Below the pieces are notes generated by a model. The model was not told the DNA's origin. It searched no databases and was given only the letters and a program-made list of their open reading frames with translations. From positions 813,501-877,500 of the forward strand of contig BSQZ01000099.1 of the NCBI GenBank assembly GCA_033239005.1: DNA of 64,000 nt. The letters are read 5' to 3'. The position numbers were made by a program, and so were the translations under genes. Positions 53,701 to 63,411 of the stretch are shown piece after piece. The stretch comes from Lamellibrachia satsuma. Its lineage: Eukaryota > Annelida > Polychaeta > Sabellida > Siboglinidae. The first letter of the stretch is position 1, and each line of letters starts with the position of its first letter.

Positions 53701-56700
53701 ATAGTGTATCATACTTGTTTAGTCAGGCAGCTTTTATCAGTCCTGTTACTGTGTCCTCGGACCTGTTGGAATTTAAATTAAATTTTTTTTTAATTTAATT
53801 AATTCCTCATTGTTCCAGATGGTGATCTACACCATACCTGCTGCAGTTGTTGTTGTCATGGCAACGTTTGGGGTGTGTAGTTCTGTTCCCCCCACCCCTC
53901 CGACTGCAAGCGCCGCCGAGATATCACAACCCTTCTTTAGAGGCCTCAAGATGGTAAATTGTCAAAACATTATTCTTTGGTATTATGTCTTAACAAATTA
54001 GTAAATAGGCAGTTTTATTTAAGTAAGAAATAAGTTATTTCACTGGTATTATTGAACATTCGGCGAAACATGAAACAGAAAATAATGTTTCTTTAATGAT
54101 GTTGTTTTAGACTCTCAATAAGCCAATGGCTTCCTTGTCCACTGGTTTGCTTTTAGTGTTGGATGACAATCTTGTTATGCCTGCCTTTCAGAGATTTGTC
54201 ACTGATATACCCTGGTGTTCAGCTGTTTTGTTTTATTTTGTGCGGTTACATCAGTCATTGTCTCCCACCATGGGCTGTGTTACAAAATAAAAATTGTACT
54301 GAGCCACATAGTATAATGAAGATGTTGAACTCTCCCTGTTCAGATTAACATAGTATATTGAAGATGTTTAACTCTCCCTGTTCAGTTTGACATAGTATAA
54401 TGAAGATGTTTAACTCTCCCTGTTCAGATTAACATAGTATAATGAAGATGTTTAACTCTCCCTGTTCAGATTGACATAGTATAATGAAGATGTTTAACTC
54501 TCCCTGTTCAGATTGACATAGTGTAATGAAGATGTTTAACTCTCCCTGTTCAGATTGACATAGTATAATGAAGATGTTTAACTCTCCCTGTTCAGATTGA
54601 CATAGTATAATGAAGATGTTTAACTCTCCCTGTTCAGATTAACATAGTATAATGAAGATGTTTAACTCTCCCTGTTCAGTTTGACATAGTATAATGAAGA
54701 TGTTTAACTCTCCCTGTTCAGATTGCCTGCAGTCGATCATACTGGATCCTTGCTGTGTGTTTTGGAGCGGGTCTGGCTCTGTTCACCACCTTGAGTACGC
54801 TGCTCCAACAGATTCTGTGTCCTCATGGATACACAGATGTAGGTGGTGCGGTTATCTTAGCCGTCTTTCATGTCTTATGTTTAAATTCACGTTCAATGAG
54901 AGACAAAGTTCCGCAGTGATAAAACACTGGATTAAATCAAGGGGACCAGGGTTTTAATTATAAATTACTTTCAAGTATAACATTATTATATATTTGTTAC
55001 ATTTCATCAGGATGGTTTTATTATTGTATAATTAATCAAGCATACTGAAGACATGGAAATTATCATTCTAATTGTCTCTCTGACATAGTATAATGAAGAT
55101 TATCAGTACCTAAAATATTGATTATTAACGCTGAGCGTTAATAATCAATATTTTAGGTACTGATAATTGTTTTTACATTACTGAGGTGATCTTAATATCA
55201 GTATTATATTATAATTACATTATTATTATCATTAAAACTATTAGTATATCGATATTACATATTGCTATAAATATGTGTCACCTGAAATTTGTATCACCAT
55301 AAGCATATAAAATGAAGCCACATTGGAAAAAATATCATAGTACACATGGAGTACATATCTTGTGTTACCATGGCAACAACCTTATGATATTTTTGCTGCA
55401 GAGTTTCGCCGGTCTGTGCGGGGCGCTGTTGTTTGGCGTTGGTGTCCTTGGTGCAGGACTGGCCTCACTCTTTGTTGACCGGACACGGAAGTTTGAGGAA
55501 GTCTCCAAAATTTCATTTGCATTGGCTGCTCTCTGCTGTGTTGGCTTCATGGTGGTACGTATCGCTTTAGCCATTTGTTGTACAGCTGGGAATGTTTGCA
55601 AGCATTTAAATGTTGCTGTTTTTTTTTCCCCCACAAAATTTAACAAATTTATCATTGCAAAAACTCCCCATTTGTGATATTGCATCGTGCCAGTTCTTGT
55701 TCGGTTTTAGTAGAACTAATCTGTGAAATTAAATCCATACAAGTATGTCATTGAAAATTGCAAATGTTTAAACCAGCAAACTTTTCCAAGTGCCCTGCAA
55801 TTCTACCAGATGTTCGTATGGCTAAAGATGGTAATCTTCAGTAAGAGAACTTGAAACCAAACGTGTCTTTGTTACATTTCACCAACTGCTCGTATTTTCT
55901 GGTGGATTGTGGCTAGTATTACACATTATTAATTTAGTTGTAGTCTAATTTTATGACGAATCATTGCATTCCACTTTGCGTTTTGCAAGGACTACATAAC
56001 TACTACAATTACTTTTGGGGGTATCATATCACAGATCATGATTTGTTACATCTTGATCTGCTGAAGCTGAGCATGAATACAAAACTTTTGCAAGGACTAC
56101 ATAACTACTATAATTACTTTGGGGGGTACCATATCATAGATCATGATTTGTTACATCTTGATCTGCTGAAGCTGAGCATGAATACAAAACTTTTGCAAGG
56201 ACTACATAACTACTATAATTACTTTGGGGGGTATCATATCATAGATCATGATTTGTTACATCTTGATCTGCTGAAGCTGAGCATAAATACAAAACTTATA
56301 AAAACAAATTAACAGCTATATTAAGTCTCTCTGAAAAACAACACTTACAGCACATTGTTAGAGAAATAATGTTAAGGGTACTTGGAAAAAATTAAACTGT
56401 GTAATCAACAAGCAATTCAACACACCAACATAACCTGATTTTTTATGAAGAATAACAAACCAATTTCAGACAAGAAAGAGATAGCAAATGTATTTAATAA
56501 TTTTTTTTTACAAATGTTGGCCCAAATCTAGCAAAACAGTTTTCATTACCTGATAACGATGTATATATTTACGACAACTTGTGAAAAGGACTGGAAAGAA
56601 ATTATTAGAACTGTTCAACATTTAAAAAATAAAATGTCAGCAGATTATAGTGACATTAACATGAATATGATAAAAAATTATTTCTCAAATTGTAAAACCA

Positions 56701-59700
56701 TTTGTAAAACCATGTGCAATGTATCCTTTCAAACGGAAGTATTTCCTAGCAAAATGAAAATTGCCAAAGAGAAGCACTTGATAGAGTTGAAGTTAGTACA
56801 TTTTTAGGTGTTCTGATTGTTGACAAGTTAACGTGGAAAAATCACATTTCCTTAGTGAAATCTAAACTATCTATCTATCTATATATCAGCCGTATTGTCC
56901 CGTGGTTGGGCAAAGGCCTCAGCATGTTGTTTCCAAGTTTGCCTATCTTGTGCTGTTCTCTGCCAGGTTGTTTTATTCCAATACTCATCCAAATCGTCTC
57001 TCCATCTTTTTGGTGGTCTTCCTCGTAATCTCTTCCTTCTGTATGGTTTCCAGGTGGTAATGCGCTTTGTCCATCTGTCATCTTTGAGTTGGCTGATGTG
57101 TCCTGCCCAAGACCACTTCATTCTTCTGGTTGTTTTTATCACGTCTGTGACTCCTGTCTTTGCTCTCACCCAGGTGTTTGTCTTTCTGTCATGGTATGTT
57201 ATATTAAGCTTACTCCTCTCCATTTTTGTCTGCACGGCCGCTAGTTTTTTCTGAGCTTGTTTTGTGAGTGACCATGTTTCAGCACCGTATGTCACAGCTG
57301 GCAGTACACACGAGTTGTAAACCTTTCTTTTTAGACAGATGGCAAAGTTACTTTTGAAGATGTCGCGATGTTTTGCATATGCTGTCCAGCCGGCTGTGAT
57401 TCGTCGTAGGATTTCCTTGTCTTGGTTCTTGTCCCTAAGGCTGAAACGTTGGCCTAGGTATATGTAACTCTCCACTTTCTCTGTCTGAGTGTTATTAACG
57501 TATATTGGGGTGTTGTCTTCCACCATTATTTTTGTTTCTGAGATGTTGATCCTCAAGCTGCATAGGTTACTTTCTTTGCATAGTTCTTGTAGCATTATTA
57601 CTAGTTCTTGTGGTGTTTCGGTGCACAGGAAGATATCGTCTGCGAAACGGAGATGGTTAAGATATTCTCCGTCTATTTTCAGGCCTTTGTTCTCCCAGTT
57701 CAGTCTTCTGAAGATACTTTCGAGTGTTGATGTGAATAGTTTGGGTGAGATGGTATCCCCCTGTTGCACTCCTCTTTTGAGGTTTATTTTCTCGCTCTCT
57801 TTGTGAAGATATACTGTCAGAGAGCTGTCTGTGTATATATCTTTCATGAGTTGTATAATGTATGCATTTTCTATCCCTTGGTCTTGGAGTGCAGACAGTA
57901 TTGCCTGGGTTTGTACCAAGTCGAAGGCCTTCTCATAGTCAATGAATGCTATACAGAGTGGTATGTTGAATTCACGGCACTTATCCTTCAGTTGATTTAT
58001 GACATGGATGTGATCTGTTGTTGAGTACCCTGCCTCTGAATCCTGCCTGTTCTCTTGGTTGATTATCATCTAGTATTCTCTCCAGTCTGGCTGTTAGAAT
58101 CTTTGTGAATAGCTTGTAGATGTTCGATAGCAAGCATATTGGCCTATAGTTCTTTATGTCTTTTTGTTTGCCTTTTTTGAAGATTATCACCATCTTTGCA
58201 TTTTTCCAGGTAGTGGGGATTCGACTTTCTGATATGCATTTTGTATACAGCTTAGCTAAGGCTTTGGGATGGTATCCTCTCCTGCCTTCAACGTTTCGAT
58301 GTTGACTTGGTCATTTCCTGTTGCCTTCCCATTTTTCATCTTCTTTAGCGTGGCTTCTACTTCCCATGTTGTTACTGATGGTACTTCTCTTGGGTCTGTG
58401 CATATTGTTATGGTTTGGTCGCTGTCATAAAGTTCAGTGTAAAACTCTTCTATTCATTCTAAGATCTTATCCTGGTCTTGTATTTCTCTGTCCTGATTGT
58501 CTAGGAGTGTTATCAGTCTATTTTGGCCTAGGATGTGTGTTCTTCTGACCTTGTTCAAGCTCTGTGATGTCTGTATTGTTTTTCGTATGGTGTCTAGGTT
58601 GTATTTTCTGATGTCTTCTTTCGCTTTCTTTTTGGGGGTCTTGCATATCTCTGTGTACCCTATGCAGTCCCTAGTGGTGTTCTTTACCATTTCTCTACGT
58701 TTTTTCATTAGTGCTCTTGTTTGAGTTGATAATCTAGACTTGTCCCGTTTGGTGGTTTGTTTGGCTATGCTTGTCACCATCTGTTGGATCATTTCTGTAA
58801 TGTTTTCATTTAGAGTGTCAGTATCATCCAGTTCTTGTAGAGCAGTGAACCTGTTTTTCAGCTAGAGTTGGAATTCGTTCTTTTTAATCACAATTTCTCT
58901 AGTGTCGACTTTTGGTGGTTTCTTTTTTCTTAGCAGCTTCTTCCTTTCTGCTTTCGTGTCTAATCTGATGTTGCTCATCAACATTCTATGGTCGCTTCCA
59001 ATGTTTATGCGGTTTATGACTCTTACATCTGTGATCATGTTCGGCTTGTCAGTCATGATGTAGTCAATTTCATTCTTCGTTTTACCATCCGGGCTTCTCC
59101 ATGTCCATCTCCTCTCAATTTTCTTCTGGAATAGTGTATTCATGATCTTGTAAACCTTTGATGTTGTCCACTCTATTAAGGTATCACCTCGTTCATTCCT
59201 CTGTCCTAGGCCGAAACTTCCTGTCGCTGTTTCGGATGGGTTTGTTCTTACACCCACTTTGGCGTTGAAGTCTCCCGTCACTATTGTATAGTGGCTTGGA
59301 TTTTCCAAGATTGTATCGATGTCATTGTAGAAGATGTTTATTTCATCTTCTGAGTGTGATGTCGTTGGAGCATATACTTGAACTATTTTCAGTTGGTATC
59401 GTGTTGTTATGCGTAGAACAAATTCTGCTACTCTTGGGCTAATGTTATTAACCCTTGTTATATTGTCTTTCCATTTCTTGTTTATGAGGAAGCCCACTCC
59501 CGCTTGTCCGTTGTTCACCTTAGAATGGTATAGCAGGTGGCCACTCTGCAGGGTGGTGGCCTTCTTCTTTTCTTCTTATTTCTCCAATCCCTATCACATC
59601 CCATTTGATGTTCGTTTCTTTGAGTTCTTCCTCCAGTTCTTGGACGTGTTCATCTTTTGATAGGGTTCTTACACTGTACGTTGCAATTTTCAGTATTTCT

Positions 59701-62700
59701 TTCTGCTGGTGTTTCTTCTTCTTTTCCTCTTTCTTCTGGTGATTCTTCTTGACCCAGGGATTCTTAGCACCCCCTGCATGTAGTCTAGAACCCGAATCAC
59801 CTCCAAGGTCAGATACATCAATGCTGCTGGGGACTGAGGGCCTTGGTTTTTTTGTACTTTTCATGCTGGTATTAATTGTCCTACCTCTCCACCTGGCCAG
59901 TGCAGGTTGGATAGGTGCCAGTTTAGTCACCGACAGCTCGACCATGATACAGGTAGAACCGGTCTACATGGTATCAGTGTTGTCCAATTATGTGCAGAGC
60001 CAGCATCGTGATTGACAGATGTGGCTTGAGTGTATTATACCACTCACTCTTTTTGCCTTATATTATGTACTGTGCTGAAGTATGGGGCAACACTTATGTT
60101 ACAAATACTGAGTGTTTACTCTTGTTACAGAAAAACGTAGTAAGGTTACTTTGTGGTGCTTATAGGTTGGATCACACATACAGGCTATTTTAGAATCTTT
60201 GCATATTTAAAGTACCAGATATTGTCGAGTTAAGAATTGGTATTGTTATGTTTAAGGCATATCATAATCTATGACCAACGTATGTACAGCAATTTTTATG
60301 TCAGCATGGATCTGTTTATGGAACCCGACAAAATTACACATTTACTCAAAAGTTTGTATTACTAATATGAAAAGTGTGAGTTTATCAATTAAAGGAGTAC
60401 AACTTTGGAATTCTTTTGATATATCAGTAATTTTTTGTCAGAATGTTCATTATAAAAATTATAAAGCTAACTTTTTTTAATAGCTATGTATCTGATATGT
60501 AACTATTTATGGTGAAACTATTACTGGAATTAGGGTTATATTACTTTTAGTCTCAATTTATTGAGGTGGTTTTTATTAAATTGACTGTGCAAATTCAAAT
60601 TGGTTTGGAACGTAATTCGAGTTACTACTTCATGTTTGGCCTGCCATGAATGGACATAAAAATTAAGTCTGATGTACCATGTTTTGAAAACTAAACATCT
60701 GTCACATGCGTACAATTGTATACTGTATTTTATTCAGTATTATGTATTTCTATTTGTAATAGAGCAAATTACATAAGTATTACACTTCTCCTTGCCTTTT
60801 TTCTACAATTTAATAGTTATGAAACGTTGTTCTATTATCTTTATCTATTATTGTTGTTGAGAGTAAAAAATGTATTAATTAGTTCATTCATTCATTCATT
60901 CACTCATTCATTTATGACAGGAGCAAACTGATGAATTTACAATTTTGCTTTCATAACTAATTAAGCTATCCATGGAAAGATCATGCTCACTTCAAGGGAT
61001 CATTGATGATAATGGTGGTGGTGATGATGGTGGTGGTGATTATGATGATGATGGTGGTGATGGTGGTGGTGATGGTGGTGATGATGGTGGTGGTGATGGT
61101 GGTGGTGGTGATGGTGGTGATGATGATGGTGGTGGTAATGGTGGTGTTTGTGGTGGTGATGGTTGTGATGATGGCATTTGCTGTTACTTTTCCAGTTGGC
61201 GAGATACCAGGCGCATCCTGTGCTGATGGCTGTCCTCATCGCCCTACTTGGGTTCTTTGGTTTCGCCCTTTACCCTGTTTGTCTGGAGCTGTCTGTTGAA
61301 TGTACATACCCCGTGGCAGAGGGAACCAGCGCTGGCTTTCTCATTATCTCAGGGTGAGTTTATTTATGAGATATTTCCTGTAAAATAAGGCCTTTCTAAA
61401 TGACACAGTTTGTGTATTTAATTATGCAAATATAGTTTATGGAGATTAATTTAATTTGATCTTGGAACATAATTTACGTCTTTTTAGATTGGCATTGTGC
61501 AGTAATATAGGCAGAGCGTAGTCTCGAAGAGACGATGCTGATGCGCCCTATTGTCAATTTGTCAAATTTTAAAATTTTGGCAGCGTCCACTGTGGCTGTG
61601 AAGGCCGATTCTTGAGTGGCAGTCCTTGCCGCAGCCAAAGCAGATGAAACAGGATGACATTGATGGTAGTGCTGCGTTTTGTTTTCGCCGCATCCTCTTC
61701 TCCGCCGCATGCTGATGTCTCCTTTCATCTGCCCTTTCAATGCCTCTGCGTGTTGCCTGACGCCAAGCAGTGCGGTCTTCGGCCACTGTTTCCCAGTCTT
61801 TGGGGCTGATGTCACAGGCCTTCATGTCACGATTGCAGGCATCCTTGAATCTCAGAGTGTCCCACTGGCCTCGCGCCACTGGTGAGTTGTCCATAGAGGA
61901 TGTCTTTCGGCAAGCGGCCATCCTCCATGCGACGCACATGGCCCAACCAGCGCAGGCGTCTCTGGCTCAGCAGTGAATGCATGCTGCGGATCCTGGCACG
62001 GTCCAATATGTCGCTGTACGGGATACGATCATGCCATGTGATGCCGAGGATACGCTTGAAGCACCGCATGTGGAAGGTGTTGAGGCGGCGCTCCTGGCAC
62101 ATGTATGTTGTCCACGATTCGCTGCCATAGAGGAGGGTGCCCAACACACAGGCCTGGTAGATTCTCATCTTGGTGTTCTCAGTGAGCATCTTATTTTCCC
62201 ATACTCTTTTGGTCAGCTTGGCCATAGTGCACGCGGCTTTTCCGATGCGCCTATTTATCTCCTTGTCCAGCAAAAGGTTGTTAGAGATGTTTGACCCGAG
62301 GTAGGTGAAGTCTTCTACTATCTCCAGGGTGTAGTCATTGATCTTGACGGAGGGGACTTTGCTGGCATCCCGTGCAATGACGTTCGTCTTCTTCAGGCTG
62401 ATTGTGAGTCCAAACTCACTACAGGCATGTGCAAAGCGATTGACCAGCCTCTGAAGGGCCTCTCCTGAGTATGCAGTGAGCACTGCATCATCTGCAAACA
62501 GCATCTCCCTGACGTATACCTCTGTCACCTTTGTTTTGGCACGCAGACGTGCCAGGTTGAACAGCTTCCCATCAGATCTGGTGTGCAGGTAGATACCGTC
62601 TGAGGAAGAGTCAAAGGCATATGACAGAAGGAGGGAGAAGAAGATCCCAAACAATGTTGGAGCAAGGACATAGCCTTGCTTGACACCACTGCAGACAGGG

Positions 62701-63210
62701 AATGGCTCCGATGTCGAACCATTGTACACAAATGTACCCTTCATGTTCTCATGGAAGGAGACCACCATGCTGCGTAGCTTGGGAGGGCAGCCGATCTTCT
62801 CAAGTAGGCGGAAGAGTCCCTTCCTGCTGACAAGATCGAAGGCCTTGGTTAAGTCAATGAACGCCACATAGAGGGGCATTCTTGTGCAGTAGATTATTAT
62901 GAAATGCATTAGTTTTGTTACTCACGCACTCACGCACGCACACGTGCATGCACGCACGCACATACACACTCACGAAATATGTTTACATAAGAGTCCAATA
63001 TGTGAATGTATAAGTGCGGTATTAGTAACTAAGAACATATATACATATTGTAATCTGACTGTAAAACATAATGGTTTATGTTTTATCTCAGGCAGATACA
63101 AGGTATTCTCTACATCCTGGTGATGCAAGTTCTCGCTAGACCTATGTCAGCAAACACAGCTATGACATATGATTACAGCTCATCCACGGTTAAGCCCGAA
63201 GACTACACAT
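44701..63210 (+). CDS. SLC49A3: SLC49A3/MFSD7-like major facilitator transporter, nine exons, 3' end uncertain
   Basis: Exons: 44701-44874, 50260-50418, 51580-51793, 52094-52179, 53819-53953, 54722-54838, 55402-55554, 61196-61353 and 63092-63210, giving 438 codons in one frame. The product is a multi-pass membrane carrier of the SLC49/FLVCR-related family. Substrate is not established here; relatives move haem or choline. Family signatures: RRWLVLAVVALLNISNGM then LWITFSPIADV (TM1); NWLSLIFLVVCIPLG; VAAVWFKDTRRATANM; SVPPTPPTAS; FAGLCGALLFGVGVLGAG; DRTRKFEEVSKI; PVCLELSVECTYPVAEG; SGQIQGILYILVMQVLA. The cytosolic N-terminus is acidic and has no signal peptide. Intron 1 needs a GC donor (AATG then gcacgt at 44875). 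Exon 9 ends in SSTVKPEDYT, before the expected last transmembrane helix, so one or more exons are missing or lie beyond the window. Confidence 0.85.
45040..45340 (+). mobile_element. Reverse transcriptase fragment of a LINE
   Basis: RLFADDSIV is visible at about 45078-45105. After a frame change it reads LQTDIKKRTDWSNKWQMNFN then TSKCHLLTIM, the usual RT palm and thumb region. It is short and broken, and lies in transporter intron 1. Confidence 0.65.
45341..46319. other. Middle part of transporter intron 1
   Basis: No coding sequence, RNA gene or clear repeat recognised. Confidence 0.4.
46320..48175 (-). mobile_element. LINE of the same family as the split element (decayed)
   Basis: Reading on the minus strand: NVGPNLARNIRVPNGN, CKNKKSTGYDNVDMVIVKK and GVFPSKMKVAKIIPVYKAG (48153-47749); then KKAFDTTDHHLLFRTLEAYG, CGVLHGSILGLKLFILYIND and LFADDTTKF (47578-47273). 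The C-terminal region (about 47090-46600) is in pieces with stops. The 3' end appears near 46320 in an A/T-rich stretch. Key RT residues are visible, but frames are broken. Confidence 0.8.
48475..49540 (-). mobile_element. 5'-truncated CR1/L2-like LINE
   Basis: The best conserved frames are LERLQRRATKIIPELRDLSY / EERLKEFGLTTLETRRLRGD (49001-48777) and RTRGHEVKLVKDQCRLDIRK / TINEWNKLSTDCITASN (48825-48613). Upstream to about 49540 are broken pieces of the preceding RT region. The 3' untranslated end (about 48490-48600) contains GGCTTGGATGGCAAATC on the minus strand, shared with the copies at 31.3, 31.6 and 54.1 kb. Confidence 0.8.
49541..50259. other. Right part of transporter intron 1
   Basis: AT-rich. 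Near the acceptor a short unit, TATTGTTTGATGTTATT, is repeated three times (about 50193-50253), giving two CAG candidates (50237, 50259). The second is the one that keeps the frame. Confidence 0.5.
50790..51010 (+). repeat. Dispersed repeat R5, transporter intron 2 copy
   Basis: GTAAACCACTGGTGTGATAT, TCTTAATTGTAGTTGCAAG and GATGGAGCTTTTGTGAC match the pair at 16.4-17.2 kb. Confidence 0.55.
51270..51519 (-). mobile_element. MITE-like element, copy 4, inverted
   Basis: The reverse orientation of the family: TCGACCTATTAAGCATACAC at the left and GCTTATTAAGTCGAATGTGG at the right, with the hairpin core CTGAAAAATGCTGCC / CACTTTTCAGTTGTTC between. Transporter intron 2. Confidence 0.65.
52215..53060 (+). 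repeat. Composite 95-bp / 32-bp minisatellite in transporter intron 4
   Basis: TTGTCTGCATTGTGTCCTGG recurs at 52231, 52326, 52421, 52516, 52611 and 52706, exactly 95 bp apart. From about 52727 a 32-bp sub-unit (GACAACAACGACAGGCAGAC, CTAATATAATAA) taken from inside the 95-mer is repeated about ten times, and the tail of the 95-mer closes the array at about 53090. Confidence 0.93.
53281..53480 (+). mobile_element. tRNA-derived SINE
   Basis: The head has a clear RNA polymerase III A box (TGGTCTAATGG, 53287-53297) and a perfect B box (GGTTCGATTCC, 53331-53341). It is followed by GTTTCGAAGCTTGGGCAATT and a non-tRNA body with TAAAAGCCGTTGGTCC. The head is not a clean cloverleaf, so it is a SINE and not a tRNA gene. 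It lies in transporter intron 4. Confidence 0.8.
54105..54185 (+). mobile_element. CR1/L2-like LINE 3'-UTR fragment
   Basis: AAGCCAATGGCTTCCTTGTC and TGGATGACAATCTTGTTA match the 3' UTR of the CR1-like copies at 31.4, 32.0 and 48.5 kb. It lies in transporter intron 5. Confidence 0.6.
54302..54721 (+). repeat. 42-bp minisatellite carrying ten copies of a 3' splice site
   Basis: Each unit ends in TTTAACTCTCCCTGTTCAG (branch-like TTTAAC, pyrimidine tract, CAG). CAG ends fall at 54343, 54385 and so on every 42 bp to 54721, the acceptor of transporter exon 6. Each unit begins ATTAACATAGTATAA or TTTGACATAGTATAA, so the upstream acceptors lead straight to a stop. Confidence 0.95.
55099..55167. repeat. 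Perfect 69-bp palindrome
   Basis: Two 34-nt arms (55099-55132 and 55134-55167) are exact reverse complements around a single G at 55133. The tip is AACGCTGAGCGTT. It could form a cruciform or an RNA hairpin. It lies in transporter intron 6, next to a stray piece of the 42-bp repeat. Confidence 0.95.
55981..56299 (+). repeat. 105-bp tandem repeat, three copies
   Basis: TTTTGCAAGGACTACATAAC starts at 55981, 56086 and 56191. The period is 35 codons, so an open frame of 119 codons with 35-residue repeats appears. I read it as a minisatellite and not a gene. Transporter intron 7. Confidence 0.85.
56380..60600 (+). mobile_element. LINE (CR1/L2-like) split by the RTE insertion
   Basis: The left part (56380-56868) encodes a decayed RT N-terminus: IANVFNN, VFPSKMKIAKE, then VDKLTWKNHISLVKSKLS. 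The right part resumes at about 59985 with IVIDRCGLSVLYHSLFLPY, IMYCAEVWGNTYVTNTE and LLLLQKNVVRLLCGAYRLDH. The two halves are consecutive segments of one protein, separated by the minus-strand RTE. The right part carries stops and decays into AT-rich DNA by about 60600. Confidence 0.8.
56870..59985 (-). mobile_element. Near full-length RTE-clade non-LTR retrotransposon (decayed)
   Basis: Reading on the minus strand: an N-terminal segment (59945-59520, ILKIATYSVRTLSKDEH); an apurinic-type endonuclease (59518-58862, with VTGDFNAKVG and NEIDYIMTD); a linker (58792-58454); then reverse transcriptase (58193-56879). The RT has NYRPICLLSNIYKLFTKIL, AFIDYEKAFD, GVQQGDTISPKLF and the catalytic FADD. 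The C-terminal segment has GRPPKRWRDDLDEYW. Frames are broken near 58060 and at stops between segments, so it is not functional. The 3' end at about 56870-56885 carries short GATA repeats, typical of RTE tails. It sits inside another LINE. Confidence 0.9.
61010..61177. repeat. GGTGAT-type microsatellite before transporter exon 8
   Basis: Irregular GGT/GAT trinucleotides end about 20 bp before the exon 8 acceptor. The Gly/Asp-, Val/Met- and His-rich frames here are repeat artefacts. Confidence 0.9.
61480..62900 (-). mobile_element. 5'-truncated LINE encoding reverse transcriptase and a C-terminal zinc motif
   Basis: The minus-strand ORF from about 62900 reads YVAFIDLTKAFDLVSRKGLF, CSGVKQGYVLAPTLFGIFFS, MLFADDAVLTAYSG and YGSESWTTYM, then RRLRWLGHVRRMEDGRLPKD. 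A single frameshift near 61885 moves the frame to DTLRFKDACNRDMKACDISP, ending with CFICFGCGKDCHSRIGLHSH (a CCHH-like motif) and a stop at about 61562. Catalytic FADD is present. The element lies in transporter intron 8, just after exon 8, and ends 5' in a CAC/CGCA-rich stretch at about 62920. Confidence 0.85.
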
Positions 63211-63300
63211 GTATGTATAGTAGGGTTACATTGTTCAAACTTCCCTTGATTACCTAGTATTCTCTCACTTGCCATCCATGTCATCATGATTTGCCATCAT

Positions 63301-63411
63301 AGGGAACACAAGTGATTCTCGTTTCGAGGAGACAGTTGACAAGATAATGCGCTTCCGGCCTCCAAGTTGTGCACGTTATATATACCTATGTCATTATAAA
63401 GTAAACCATTA
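63301..63411 (+). other. Possible terminal exon of the SLC49A3-like gene
   Basis: After the exon 9 donor at 63211, an acceptor-like CATCATAG at 63293-63300 precedes a frame-compatible ORF. It reads about TWNTSDSRFEETVDKIMRF and ends at TAG (63409-63411). An AATAAA at 63455-63460 follows. The frame fits, but the sequence lacks the twelfth transmembrane helix of family members, so it may be an alternative end or coincidence. Confidence 0.3.

Noticed and set aside
55953..56312. Novel 35-residue repeat protein
   Set aside because: The 105-bp period keeps one frame open by chance. There are three near-identical DNA copies, no promoter or start context, and it lies inside an intron.
61000..61239. 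His-rich and Gly/Asp-rich ORFs
   Set aside because: Three frames of the same GGTGAT-type simple repeat.
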